DNA from: Streptomyces californicus
GTDB taxonomy: Bacteria > Actinomycetota > Actinomycetes > Streptomycetales > Streptomycetaceae
DNA length: 64,000 bases
Assembly: GCF_000717645.1 (NCBI RefSeq)
Contig: NZ_JNZZ01000005.1
Location: 186,001 to 250,000, forward strand
Direction: 5' to 3'
Every line of letters begins with the position of its first letter. Position 1 is the first letter of the stretch. Shown piece by piece: positions 30,247-38,802 of this stretch. The notes under the pieces were generated by a model, which worked only from the letters and a program-made list of their open reading frames with translations, was not told the DNA's origin and did not search any database. The position numbers and the translations under genes were made by a program.

Positions 30247-31479
30247 ATGCCTTCCGTACTGCCCGATGGTGAACCCGTGCCCGACGACGGGGCGCTGCCC
30301 CGCCACGCCCTGGAAGGCGCAGCCGACCGCCCGCTCGGCTTCTACCTGCACGTCCCGTACTGCGCCACCCGCTGCGGCTACTGCGACTTCAACACCTACA
30401 CCGCCACCGAGCTGCGCGGCTCCGGCGGGGCGCTGGCCTCCCGCGACAACTACGCCGCCCACCTGATCGAGGAGGTCCGCCGGGCCCGCAAGGTCCTCGG
30501 CGACGACCCGCGCCCGGTCCGCACCGTCTTCGTCGGCGGCGGCACCCCGACCCTGCTGCCCGCCGCCGACCTCGTGAGGATGCTGGCCGCGATCCGGGAC
30601 GAGTTCGGGCTCGCGGACGACGCCGAGATCACCACCGAGGCCAACCCCGAGTCGGTCGGCCCGGCCTACCTCGAAGCCCTGCGCGAAGGCGGCTTCAACC
30701 GGGTCTCCTTCGGGATGCAGAGCGCCAAGCGGCACGTCCTGAAGATCCTCGACCGCACGCACACCCCCGGCCGCCCGGAGGCGTGCGTCGCCGAGGCGCG
30801 CGCGGCGGGCTTCGACCACGTCAACCTCGACCTGATCTACGGCACCCCCGGCGAGTCCGACGACGACTGGCGGGCCAGCCTCGACGCCGCGATCGGCGCG
30901 GGACCCGACCACGTCTCCGCGTACGCGCTGATCGTCGAGGAGGGCACCCAGCTCGCCCGGCGCATCCGGCGCGGCGAGATCCCGATGACCGACGACGACG
31001 CGCACGCCGACCGCTACCTCATCGCGGACGAGGCGTTCGCCGCCGCCGGGTTCCACTGGTACGAGGTCTCCAACTGGGCCACCACCGAGGCCGGCCGCTG
31101 CCTGCACAACGAGCTGTACTGGCGCGGCGCCGACTGGTGGGGCGCGGGCCCCGGCGCGCACAGCCACGTCGGGGGCGTGCGCTGGTGGAACGTGAAGCAC
31201 CCCGGCGCGTACGCCCAGGCGCTCGCCGAGGGCCGCTCGCCCGGCGCGGGCCGCGAGGTGCTGAGCGACGAGGACCGCCGGGTCGAGCGCATCCTGCTGG
31301 AGCTGCGGCTCCTCGACGGCTGCCCGCTCGACCTGCTGAAACCCGACGGGCTCGCCGCCTCCCGCCGCGCCCTCGACGACGGGCTGCTGGAGCCGGAGCC
31401 GTACGGGAGGGGCCGCGCGGTCCTCACCCTGCGCGGGCGGCTCCTGGCCGACGCCGTCGTCCGCGACCTGGTCGACTGA
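30247..31479 (+). CDS. hemW: HemW-like radical SAM protein (coproporphyrinogen III oxidase-like)
   Basis: 410 residues from ATG 30247 (413 from ATG 30238, nine bases earlier). HemW is a heme chaperone related to the oxygen-independent coproporphyrinogen oxidase HemN. The radical SAM cluster motif is YCATRCGYCDF (C-x3-C-x2-C), followed by GGGTPTLLPAADL, NPESVGPAYLEALREGGFNRVSFGMQS and DLIYGTPGES, all typical. The C-terminal WNVKHPGAY and the missing extra Cys after the cluster motif favour HemW over HemN. A GACAAT box seven bases before 30247 supports that start as leaderless; a GGGGGCGAG site would instead serve 30238. In many bacteria hemW sits next to hrcA-dnaK genes, and here hrcA lies 5 kb away. 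Confidence 0.92.
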   Translation: MPSVLPDGEPVPDDGALPRHALEGAADRPLGFYLHVPYCATRCGYCDFNTYTATELRGSGGALASRDNYAAHLIEEVRRARKVLGDDPRPVRTVFVGGGTPTLLPAADLVRMLAAIRDEFGLADDAEITTEANPESVGPAYLEALREGGFNRVSFGMQSAKRHVLKILDRTHTPGRPEACVAEARAAGFDHVNLDLIYGTPGESDDDWRASLDAAIGAGPDHVSAYALIVEEGTQLARRIRRGEIPMTDDDAHADRYLIADEAFAAAGFHWYEVSNWATTEAGRCLHNELYWRGADWWGAGPGAHSHVGGVRWWNVKHPGAYAQALAEGRSPGAGREVLSDEDRRVERILLELRLLDGCPLDLLKPDGLAASRRALDDGLLEPEPYGRGRAVLTLRGRLLADAVVRDLVD

Positions 31480-31622
31480 GCCCGGCGGCGGGCGACGCGG
31501 CCGGGCTCACGGCCCGGCAGCGGGCCGCGCGGGCCCGCCGCACCGCGCGGTGGCCCCGGGCCCGGCTCACCGACGCCCGCCTCACCACGCCGCCCGCCTC
31601 ACCGCGCCGCCCGGCCCGCGGC

Positions 31623-34499
31623 TCACGGCTTGCAGTCCTTCGCCGTCAGCGGCGGCGCGACCCCGGCCGGCTTGCCGCACACCAGGGTCCGCTGGGCGTC
31701 GGGCCCCGGCCGGACGACCTTGACGATGTTGAGGCCGTGCAGGTTGTCCGAGACCGAGGACCGGTCCCGGCTGAACGAGATCGTCCCCGTGGGCATGTTG
31801 TTGAGCTCCACCGTGTGCAGCGTCGCCCAGGTCTCCGCGGCGCTCCGCCGCTCGTCCCGGCGCGCCGCCGCGTCGTACAGGGCCGCCGTCGCGCTGAAGG
31901 CGATCACGGTCTGCCCGCTGGCGAACAGGTCGTCCTCGTACGCCGGCCGCCCCGACGCCAGCGTCGCGACCTCCCCGTCGGGGTGCAGTCGCCGCAGCGC
32001 CCGGTAGGAGTCCCCGTAGAAGCCGAGGTTCTTCCCCCGGTCCAGCGGCGCGAGCGAGGAGTGGTAGAGCGTGACGTTGGCCGCGATCGACGTGGAGTCG
32101 TCGAACGTGCCCTTCGTCAGGTCGTCGCCGGTGAACACCGTCATCCGCCGGTCCGCGCACCCCGTGGCCTCCGAAAGACCCCGCATCAGCGCCGGCACGT
32201 CCTCGACCCGCCCGGCGAAGTACAGCGCGTCCGGCACCCGCTCGGCCCCGCAGATCGTGGTCAGCGGGGCGTTCAGACTGGCCCCGCCCGCGAGGTTGTA
32301 CTCCACGCCCTCGCCCAGCGAGAACCCCGCCTCGCGCAGCATCCTGCCGCCCGCGGCCCGCTGCTCGGTCGTGTACTGGTCCAGGTCCCCGTTGCGCTTC
32401 TTGCGGGACAGCACGATCGCGTGCGGGCGGTCCAGGTCGTCCGCGATCTGCCGCGCGACCAGGCCGAGCGCGTACGTCTGCTCCTCGTCCGTCGCCGCGA
32501 GACCGAAGTAGTTGGGGAAGTCGCGGGGCAGGTCGCTGCTGGAGTTCGTCGTGTCCACCAGCGGCAGCCCGGCCTCGCGCAGCAGCTCCACCGCGTCGTC
32601 GCTCTGCTCGGTGTTGCGGCCGAGGCCGACCACGCCGACCACCGTCGGGTCCCGCCGGGCCACCTCGATGATCTTCCGTACGGCGGTGAGCTGCCGCAGC
32701 ATGCCCGCGCCGCCGTTGGCGGTCAGCACCCGCAGCTTCACCGACCGGCGCACGGTCTTGTTCACCGCCCGCTGCTGGAGGTAGACGCCGGTCAGCTCCT
32801 CCAGCCCCTTGCGGGTGGCCTCCCGGTCGTTGCCGGGAGCGGTCAGGGGACCGGCGTACACGACCGTCACGTACGCGTCGCCCGCCTCGATGTCGTCGTT
32901 CTCCTCGCGGATCGCCTGTTCGATCCGTTCGAAGGTGATGCCTTTGCCCGCCCCGTTCAGCTCCAGGCCGTTGCCGGCCGCGAACCGGACCTCGGGCGCG
33001 GTCGCCACGCCCACGCACTCGCGGTCGTCACCGGGGCCCTGCCAGATCGCGTCGGTGTTGCGGTCGGTCAGCGGTCCGTGGCAGTACGTGTCGCGCCAGT
33101 GCCCCGCCCACAGGAACGCGCCCAGCAGCGAGCCCACGACGACCACCGCGATGGTCGCCCGCGACATCACCCACCACGCCCACGTCCGCCGCACCCGATG
33201 GGTGACGAGCTGGGCGTACGCGTGCTCGTGGGTCAGCTTCTCGGTTGACAGCGGTAGCAGCAGCACCCACGCCAGGGTCGCCGCCGCCACCGGCGACTGG
33301 CCGAGGCTCAGATCGTCGACCCACCGCTCGTACCGGGCGCGCGCACCGGAGAAGCCGGTCGGCGCGCCGGGGCCCGGCCGCTCCGGGGGCAGCGGCGGGG
33401 TGTGCCGCATGATCTCCGGGGCCGGCAGCGAGGCGAGCAGCAGCAGCGGGTCCACCTCGCTGCGCCGCGACCGTACGTTGTTGATCGCGTTGATCAGCAG
33501 GATGCCGCCGTTGTCCTGCGTGGCCCGGGGCAGGAACACCACTGGCGGCACCGTGCGCTTGCTGCGCCGCCAGTCCAGCGAGTGCGGGCGGTAGTTGTGC
33601 CGCAGGTCCTCCAGCAGCGCCTGCACCCGCAGCTCCAGATGGAACTGGCGCGCGTGCTCGTCACCCGCCCCGGCGTCCGCCACCCGCTCCGCGACCGCCG
33701 CCGACCGCGCCCGGATCACCCGCCACGAACCGCTCGGCGAGAACCACGACCAGCCGTCCGACGGATAGCCCGTGCTGGACGCGGCCAGCGAGGAGGTGGT
33801 GGCGAACCAGCGGCTCGCCCGGCGCAGCCACAGCAGCGGCGGGGCGGTCCGCCGCGCCAGCCCCACCACGGCGAGCCCGATCAGCGCCAGCGCCCCCACC
33901 AGCGCCGTCAGCAGCCAGTCGATCTCCCCGAGCAACACGCTGAGCAGGGCGATGAACAGCGCCCCGACGAACGTCTCGGGCCGGACCGACTGCCGCAGCG
34001 CGTCCCACCGCGTCGACCCGCGCGGCCGCCCCGACCGCCAGCGCAGCCGGCTCAGCTGCTCCAGAATCCTCTCGTCGCGGTCCTCGACCGGGTTCCCGTC
34101 GGCCTGGCCGACCACCGTCGCGGTGGCCTGCTCGATCGCCCCGAGGAGCCGGGAGCGGGGAAACGCGAAGTTCTTGTACTGGGTGTTCTCGCGCGTCTCC
34201 CACGGCTTCTCGGAGAGCGTGCGCACCATGTCGAGCGCCGCCTCGTACGGGGTGGGGCCCTCACCGTCCAGCAGCCGCACCGGCACCCGGCGCAACTCGT
34301 TGGCCCGGTGCACCTGGTGGACCAACTGCTCCACGCGCGCGTCGATCTCCGGCCCGGCCGCCGCGTCCGCGGCCTGGACCACCACGAGCGGCATCACCGG
34401 CCGGTTGACCCGGTACCGGTCGATCAACTGCTGCATCAGATGGAAGACGGCCGAGGCCGCCTCGTTGTCCGCACTGTCCCGCCAGACCTCGCGCGCCAT
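31623..34499 (-). CDS. Large membrane protein with extracytoplasmic periplasmic-binding-protein-like domain
   Basis: 958 residues with an unusual layout. An N-terminal cytosolic domain (about 1-170, starting MAREVWRDSADNEAA) precedes two membrane helices (about 177-214). A second cytosolic domain (about 220-435) with RTVPPVVFLPRATQDNGG and DPLLLLASLP-type strands follows. One more helix (about 444-467, TIAVVVVGSLLGAFLWAGHW) leads to an extracytoplasmic half. From about residue 545 it resembles a type-I periplasmic binding protein of the branched-chain amino-acid receptor kind (VVGLGRNTEQSDDAVELLREAGLPL, TNSSSDLPRDFPNYFGL). No P-loop is obvious. ATG 34499 follows GGGGGAAGGG. I infer a ligand-sensing receptor; the signalling output is unknown. 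Confidence 0.8.
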   Translation of the reverse strand: MAREVWRDSADNEAASAVFHLMQQLIDRYRVNRPVMPLVVVQAADAAAGPEIDARVEQLVHQVHRANELRRVPVRLLDGEGPTPYEAALDMVRTLSEKPWETRENTQYKNFAFPRSRLLGAIEQATATVVGQADGNPVEDRDERILEQLSRLRWRSGRPRGSTRWDALRQSVRPETFVGALFIALLSVLLGEIDWLLTALVGALALIGLAVVGLARRTAPPLLWLRRASRWFATTSSLAASSTGYPSDGWSWFSPSGSWRVIRARSAAVAERVADAGAGDEHARQFHLELRVQALLEDLRHNYRPHSLDWRRSKRTVPPVVFLPRATQDNGGILLINAINNVRSRRSEVDPLLLLASLPAPEIMRHTPPLPPERPGPGAPTGFSGARARYERWVDDLSLGQSPVAAATLAWVLLLPLSTEKLTHEHAYAQLVTHRVRRTWAWWVMSRATIAVVVVGSLLGAFLWAGHWRDTYCHGPLTDRNTDAIWQGPGDDRECVGVATAPEVRFAAGNGLELNGAGKGITFERIEQAIREENDDIEAGDAYVTVVYAGPLTAPGNDREATRKGLEELTGVYLQQRAVNKTVRRSVKLRVLTANGGAGMLRQLTAVRKIIEVARRDPTVVGVVGLGRNTEQSDDAVELLREAGLPLVDTTNSSSDLPRDFPNYFGLAATDEEQTYALGLVARQIADDLDRPHAIVLSRKKRNGDLDQYTTEQRAAGGRMLREAGFSLGEGVEYNLAGGASLNAPLTTICGAERVPDALYFAGRVEDVPALMRGLSEATGCADRRMTVFTGDDLTKGTFDDSTSIAANVTLYHSSLAPLDRGKNLGFYGDSYRALRRLHPDGEVATLASGRPAYEDDLFASGQTVIAFSATAALYDAAARRDERRSAAETWATLHTVELNNMPTGTISFSRDRSSVSDNLHGLNIVKVVRPGPDAQRTLVCGKPAGVAPPLTAKDCKP

Positions 34500-34647
34500 C
34501 GCCCGTGCCCTTCCCCCGTGGGCCCTCCGGCCCGTGAACCGCCTGCCCCTTGCCCCACCTCATTAATCGATGGTGCGCGTGGGACGCAGGCATTCCCAGG
34601 GATCGGCACGTGATCGTCGTGGAACGACCGGCATCAGCCCCCGGACA

Positions 34648-35466
34648 TCAGTCCGGAACGGTGACGAAGTCAATCAATTCCTCCACTCGGCCCAGGAGTT
34701 GGGGTTCGAGGTCCTTGTAGCTGCGTACGGTGGAGAGGATGCGCTGCCAGGCCGCCCCGGTGTTGTCCGGCCACCCCAGCGCCCGGCACACGCCCGTCTT
34801 CCAGTCCTGCCCCCTCGGCACCACCGGCCACGCGTCGATCCCCACCGAGGACGGCTTCACCGCCTCCCACACGTCGATGTACGGGTGGCCCACCACCAGC
34901 ACGTGGTCCCCGGTCACCTCGGCGGCGATCCGGGACTCCTTGGAGCCGGGCACCAGATGGTCCACCAGCACCCCCAGCCGGGCGTCCGGGCCCGGGGCGA
35001 ACTCCGCGACGATCGCCGGGAGGTCGTCGACGCCCTCCAGGTACTCCACGACCACGCCCTCGATGCGCAGGTCGTCGCCCCACACCCGCTCCACCAGCTC
35101 CGCGTCGTGCCGGCCCTCCACGTAGATCCGCCCGGCCCGCGCCACCCGCGCCCGCGCACCGGGCACCGCCACCGAGCCGGAGGCCGTACGGGTGGGGCGC
35201 ACGGGGCCGCCGGCCGAGGGGCGCACCAGCGTGACGACCTTGCCCTCCAGCAGGAAGCCGCGCGGCTCCATCGGGAACACCCGGTGCTTGCCGAAGCGGT
35301 CCTCCAGGGTCACGGTCGGCCCCTGGGCGGTCTTCTCGCAGCGGATCACCGCCCCGCAGAAACCGGACGCGACCTCCTCCACGACCAGATCGGGTTCGGC
35401 GGGCACCTCGGGCACGGGGGCGGACCGCTTCCACGGCGGGGTCAGGTCCGGCTGGTAACTGCGCAT
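34648..35466 (-). CDS. DUF3097 family protein
   Basis: 272 residues matching a conserved actinobacterial family without a known function. It begins MRSYQPDLTPPWKRS. A beta-rich N-terminal half (GFCGAVIRCEKTAQGPTVTLEDRFGKHRVFPM) is followed by a TOPRIM-like segment: GRIYVEGRHDAELVERVWG, VVEYLEGVDDL, then VDHLVPGSKESRI. The C-terminus, PYIDVWEAVKPSSVGI, WPVVPRGQDWKTGVC and LGWPDNTGAAWQRIL, looks like a conserved catalytic or nucleic-acid-binding block. A role on nucleic acid is inference. It lies between the receptor-like gene and an MBL hydrolase, all on the minus strand, spaced by about 130-150 bases. Confidence 0.88.
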   Translation of the reverse strand: MRSYQPDLTPPWKRSAPVPEVPAEPDLVVEEVASGFCGAVIRCEKTAQGPTVTLEDRFGKHRVFPMEPRGFLLEGKVVTLVRPSAGGPVRPTRTASGSVAVPGARARVARAGRIYVEGRHDAELVERVWGDDLRIEGVVVEYLEGVDDLPAIVAEFAPGPDARLGVLVDHLVPGSKESRIAAEVTGDHVLVVGHPYIDVWEAVKPSSVGIDAWPVVPRGQDWKTGVCRALGWPDNTGAAWQRILSTVRSYKDLEPQLLGRVEELIDFVTVPD

Positions 35467-35594
35467 GGAGCGACGATAATCGGCGAGCCGCCGCCCGTGA
35501 CCGCACGCCGCCCCGAAGATCCCCGGGCCGACCGGGAGCCGAAGGAGCCCCGCCGCTCCGAGGCCGCCCCGGGGACCCCCGGGGCCCCGGCCCC

Positions 35595-36326
35595 TCACGC
35601 CACCGCGAACCGCTCCGCCAGCGCCTCGCGCTGCGCCCGGACGAACGCCGCGTCCACCACCGCCCCGTGCCCCGGCACGTACAGCGCCTCCTCGCCGCCC
35701 AGCTCCAGCAGCCGGTCCAGCGCGGCCGGCCAGCGCGCGCCGGTCGCGTCCGGGCCCGCCTGCGGCTCGCCCGACTCCTCGACCAGGTCGCCGCAGAACA
35801 CCACCGCGGGACCGCCGGCCGCCCCCGGCACCAGCGCCGCCAGGTCGTGACCGCTGTGGGCGGAGCCGAGGTCGGCCAGCACCACCTGCCGCCCGCCGCC
35901 CAGGTCCAGCGTCCGCTCGCCGCGCACCTCGTGGCCCGGGACCACCAGCGTGTCCGCCGACCCGGCCGCCTCGTCCTCCGCCAACCCGTGGGCGACCGCC
36001 GACGCGTACAGCTCCTGCTCCCCGCCCAGCAGCAGGGCGGCCAGCCCCGCCGAGCCGTACACCTGGACCCCGGCGAACGCCGCCGTGCCCAGCACATGGT
36101 CGAAATGAGGGTGGCTCAGTGCGATATGCGTCACCCTGCGGCCGAGCAGCGCCTCGGCCTGCCGGCGCAGCACCACGCCCTCGCGCAGCGTCGATCCCGT
36201 GTCGTACAGCAGGGCCCCCGCCGTGCCGGCGACCAGCCCGGCGGTGGCGTCCCAGCCCGGGAGCCGCCGCCTGCCGACCCCGTCGCCCAACCGCTCCCAG
36301 CCGAGGTCTTCCCAAGCGATGTCCAT
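35595..36326 (-). CDS. Metallo-beta-lactamase-fold hydrolase
   Basis: 243 residues with the MBL fold. The zinc motif is SHPHFDHVLG (HxHxDH type), preceded by ALLYDTGSTLREG. Later GSAHSGHD, VVFCGDLVEESG and LYVPGHGAVVD supply the further ligands expected for this superfamily. Substrate is unknown; relatives include thioesterases, lactonases and lactamases. ATG 36326 starts MDIAWEDLGWERLG. It is divergent from hrcA and its promoter may overlap the CIRCE region. No signal peptide is seen. Confidence 0.9.
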   Translation of the reverse strand: MDIAWEDLGWERLGDGVGRRRLPGWDATAGLVAGTAGALLYDTGSTLREGVVLRRQAEALLGRRVTHIALSHPHFDHVLGTAAFAGVQVYGSAGLAALLLGGEQELYASAVAHGLAEDEAAGSADTLVVPGHEVRGERTLDLGGGRQVVLADLGSAHSGHDLAALVPGAAGGPAVVFCGDLVEESGEPQAGPDATGARWPAALDRLLELGGEEALYVPGHGAVVDAAFVRAQREALAERFAVA

Positions 36327-36401
36327 ACCGGGACGCTATCGGCACGGCCCGCCCGGTCGGCGGCCACCGGCGCGCTCTCGCGGCGGGGTGGCCGGTCGCC
36401 C

Positions 36402-36432
36402 TTGCCCCGGCCCCACCTCACCCCCGTACACT
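36402..36432 (+). promoter_or_regulatory. hrcA-dnaJ2 promoter
   Basis: TTGCCC (36402-36407) and TACACT (36427-36432) are separated by 19 bases. The CIRCE element begins 14 bases after the -10, so bound HrcA would sit over the transcription start. Confidence 0.6.
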
Positions 36433-36445
36433 GACGGCGGGATGG

Positions 36446-36472
36446 CTGGCACTCGTACGCACCGAGTGCCAG
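36446..36472. promoter_or_regulatory. CIRCE operator (HrcA binding site)
   Basis: CTGGCACTC, nine bases, GAGTGCCAG: a perfect inverted repeat of the CIRCE class (consensus TTAGCACTC-N9-GAGTGCTAA). It lies 37 bases before the hrcA ATG, so HrcA should repress its own operon and be released on heat stress. Confidence 0.95.
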
Positions 36473-36509
36473 ACGGAGACACCGGGAACCACAGCTGGAG
36501 GTGTGCGCG

Positions 36510-37526
36510 ATGCTCAGCGAACGCAGACTCGAAGTGCTGCGCGCCATCGTCCAGGACTATGTCGGCACCGAGGAGCCCGTCGGCTCCAAGGCGCTCACCG
36601 AGCGGCACCAGCTGGGGGTCTCCCCGGCCACCGTCCGCAACGACATGGCGGTGCTGGAGGAAGAGGGCTTCATCGCCCAGCCGCACACGAGCGCGGGCCG
36701 CATCCCGACCGACAAGGGGTACCGCCTCTTCGTCGACCGGCTCGCGGGCGTCAAGCCGCTCTCCTCGCCCGAGCGCCGGGCCATCCAGAACTTCCTCGAC
36801 GGCGCGGTCGACCTCGACGACGTCGTCGGCCGGACGGTACGGCTGCTCGCGCAGCTCACCCGGCAGGTCGCCGTCGTGCAGTACCCCTCGCTGACCCGTT
36901 CGACGGTGCGGCACGTGGAGCTGCTGTCGTTGGCCCCCGCCCGGCTGATGCTCGTCCTGATCACGGACACCGGCCGCGTCGAACAGCGTATGATCGACTG
37001 CCCCGCGCCGTTCGGCGAGGCGTCCCTCGCGGATCTGCGGGCCCGGCTCAACAGCCGGATCGTCGGATGCCGCTTCGCGGATGTCCCGCGGCTGGTGCGG
37101 GAGCTGCCGGAATCCTTCGACAGCGAGGACCGGGGGACGGTCTCCACCGTCCTCTCCACCCTCCTCGAAACGCTGGTCGAGGAGACGGAGGAGCGGCTGA
37201 TCATCGGCGGCACCTCCAACCTCACCCGCTTCGGGCACGACTTCCCGGTGATGATCCGTCCGGTGCTGGAGGCGCTGGAGGAGCAGGTCGTCCTGTTGAA
37301 GCTGCTCGGTGAGGCGACGGACTCCGGCATGACCGTACGGATCGGGCACGAGAACGCCCACGAGGGCCTCAACTCCACATCCGTCGTCGCGGTCGGCTAC
37401 GGTTCGGGCGACGAGGCAGTCGCCAAACTCGGCGTGGTCGGACCGACCCGCATGGACTACCCCGGAACGATGGGAGCGGTACGCGCAGTGGCACGTTACG
37501 TCGGACAGATCCTGGCGGAGTCGTAA
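36510..37526 (+). CDS. hrcA: Heat-inducible transcription repressor HrcA
   Basis: 338 residues. Binds CIRCE and represses heat-shock genes; GroEL assists its folding. The N-terminal winged helix is typical ([67 protein letters not shown]). The dimerisation domain ([35 protein letters not shown]) ends the protein. ATG 36510 has GGAGG eight bases ahead; the GTG at 36501 lies on that site and is unlikely. The stop is directly followed by dnaJ2 without a gap. Confidence 0.97.
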   Translation: MLSERRLEVLRAIVQDYVGTEEPVGSKALTERHQLGVSPATVRNDMAVLEEEGFIAQPHTSAGRIPTDKGYRLFVDRLAGVKPLSSPERRAIQNFLDGAVDLDDVVGRTVRLLAQLTRQVAVVQYPSLTRSTVRHVELLSLAPARLMLVLITDTGRVEQRMIDCPAPFGEASLADLRARLNSRIVGCRFADVPRLVRELPESFDSEDRGTVSTVLSTLLETLVEETEERLIIGGTSNLTRFGHDFPVMIRPVLEALEEQVVLLKLLGEATDSGMTVRIGHENAHEGLNSTSVVAVGYGSGDEAVAKLGVVGPTRMDYPGTMGAVRAVARYVGQILAES

Positions 37527-38669
37527 GTGGCCACGGACTACTACGCCGTACTCGGCGTGCGCCGCGACGCTTCCCAGGACGAGATCAAGAAGGCATTCCG
37601 TCGGCTCGCCCGCGAGCTGCACCCGGATGTCAACCCGGACCCGAAGACCCAGGAGCGGTTCAAGGAGATCAACGCCGCTTACGAGGTGCTGTCGGACCCG
37701 CAGAAGAAGCAGGTCTACGACCTCGGCGGCGACCCGCTCTCCGCCAACGGCGGCGGCGGTGGCGGCGCGGGCGGTTTCGGAGCCGGCGGCTTCGGCAACT
37801 TCTCCGACATCATGGACGCCTTCTTCGGCAACGCCGCGCAGCGCGGGCCCCGTTCGCGGACCCGGCGCGGCCAGGACGCCATGATCCGTCTGGAGATCGA
37901 CCTCAACGAGGCGGCCTTCGGCACCACCAAGGACATCCAGGTCGACACGGCCGTCGTCTGCACCACCTGCAGCGGCGAGGGCGCGGCCCCCGGCACCTCG
38001 GCCCAGACGTGTGACATGTGCCGCGGCCGCGGCGAGGTCTCGCAGGTCACCCGGTCGTTCCTCGGCCAGGTCATGACCTCGCGGCCCTGCCCCCAGTGCC
38101 AGGGCTTCGGCACGGTCGTGCCCACCCCGTGCCCGGAGTGCGCCGGAGACGGCCGCATCCGCTCGCGCCGCACGCTCACGGTCAAGATCCCCGCGGGCGT
38201 CGACAACGGCACCCGCATCCAGCTCGCCGGAGAGGGCGAGGTCGGCCCGGGCGGCGGCCCGCCCGGCGACCTCTACGTGGAGATCCACGAGCTGGCGCAC
38301 CCGGTGTTCCAGCGGCGCGGCGACGATCTGCACTGCACGGTCACCATCCCCATGACGGCCGCGGCCCTCGGCACCAAGTGCCCGCTGGAGACGCTGGACG
38401 GGGTGGAGGAGATCGACATCCGGCCCGGCACCCAGTCCGGCCAGTCCGTCCCGCTGCACGGTCGCGGGATCACGCATCTGCGCGGCGGCGGGCGGGGCGA
38501 CCTCATCGTGCACGTCGAGGTGATCACCCCGTCCAAGCTCGACCCCGAGCAGGAGCGGCTGCTGCGGGAGCTGGCCAAGCTCCGCGGCGAGGAACGGCCC
38601 TTGGGTCAATTCCAGCCAGGTCAGCAGGGCCTCTTCTCCCGTCTGAAGGACGCGTTCAACGGCCGCTGA
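37527..38669 (+). CDS. dnaJ2: Chaperone protein DnaJ (second actinobacterial type)
   Basis: 380 residues. J domain at 1-70 with HPD (LHPDVNPD), a Gly/Phe-rich linker (about 75-100), four CxxCxGxG-type repeats (CTTCSGEGA, CDMCRGRGE, CPQCQGFGT, CPECAGDGR, about 145-205) and the C-terminal substrate-binding domains. It stimulates DnaK ATPase and binds unfolded proteins. GTG 37527 abuts the hrcA stop, a fully coupled pair under CIRCE. The dnaK gene is not in this window; the pair with hrcA is the standard second copy in Streptomyces. Confidence 0.95.
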   Translation: MATDYYAVLGVRRDASQDEIKKAFRRLARELHPDVNPDPKTQERFKEINAAYEVLSDPQKKQVYDLGGDPLSANGGGGGGAGGFGAGGFGNFSDIMDAFFGNAAQRGPRSRTRRGQDAMIRLEIDLNEAAFGTTKDIQVDTAVVCTTCSGEGAAPGTSAQTCDMCRGRGEVSQVTRSFLGQVMTSRPCPQCQGFGTVVPTPCPECAGDGRIRSRRTLTVKIPAGVDNGTRIQLAGEGEVGPGGGPPGDLYVEIHELAHPVFQRRGDDLHCTVTIPMTAAALGTKCPLETLDGVEEIDIRPGTQSGQSVPLHGRGITHLRGGGRGDLIVHVEVITPSKLDPEQERLLRELAKLRGEERPLGQFQPGQQGLFSRLKDAFNGR

Positions 38670-38688
38670 ACCGCTTTCCGCCTTTCAC

Positions 38689-38725
38689 CGCACCGCCCGC
38701 CGGATTCCCACCGGCGGGCGGTGCG
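38689..38725. terminator. Terminator after dnaJ2
   Basis: CGCACCGCCCGCCGG pairs perfectly with CCGGCGGGCGGTGCG, 15 pairs with a 7-base loop (38689-38703 and 38711-38725). Confidence 0.88.
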
Positions 38726-38802
38726 CTGTACGGAGGGGGAACCGGTCAGTCCATCGACTGGCTGATTCGGCCCTGTTGTGCGGGACGTGGCACGATGCGC
38801 AC

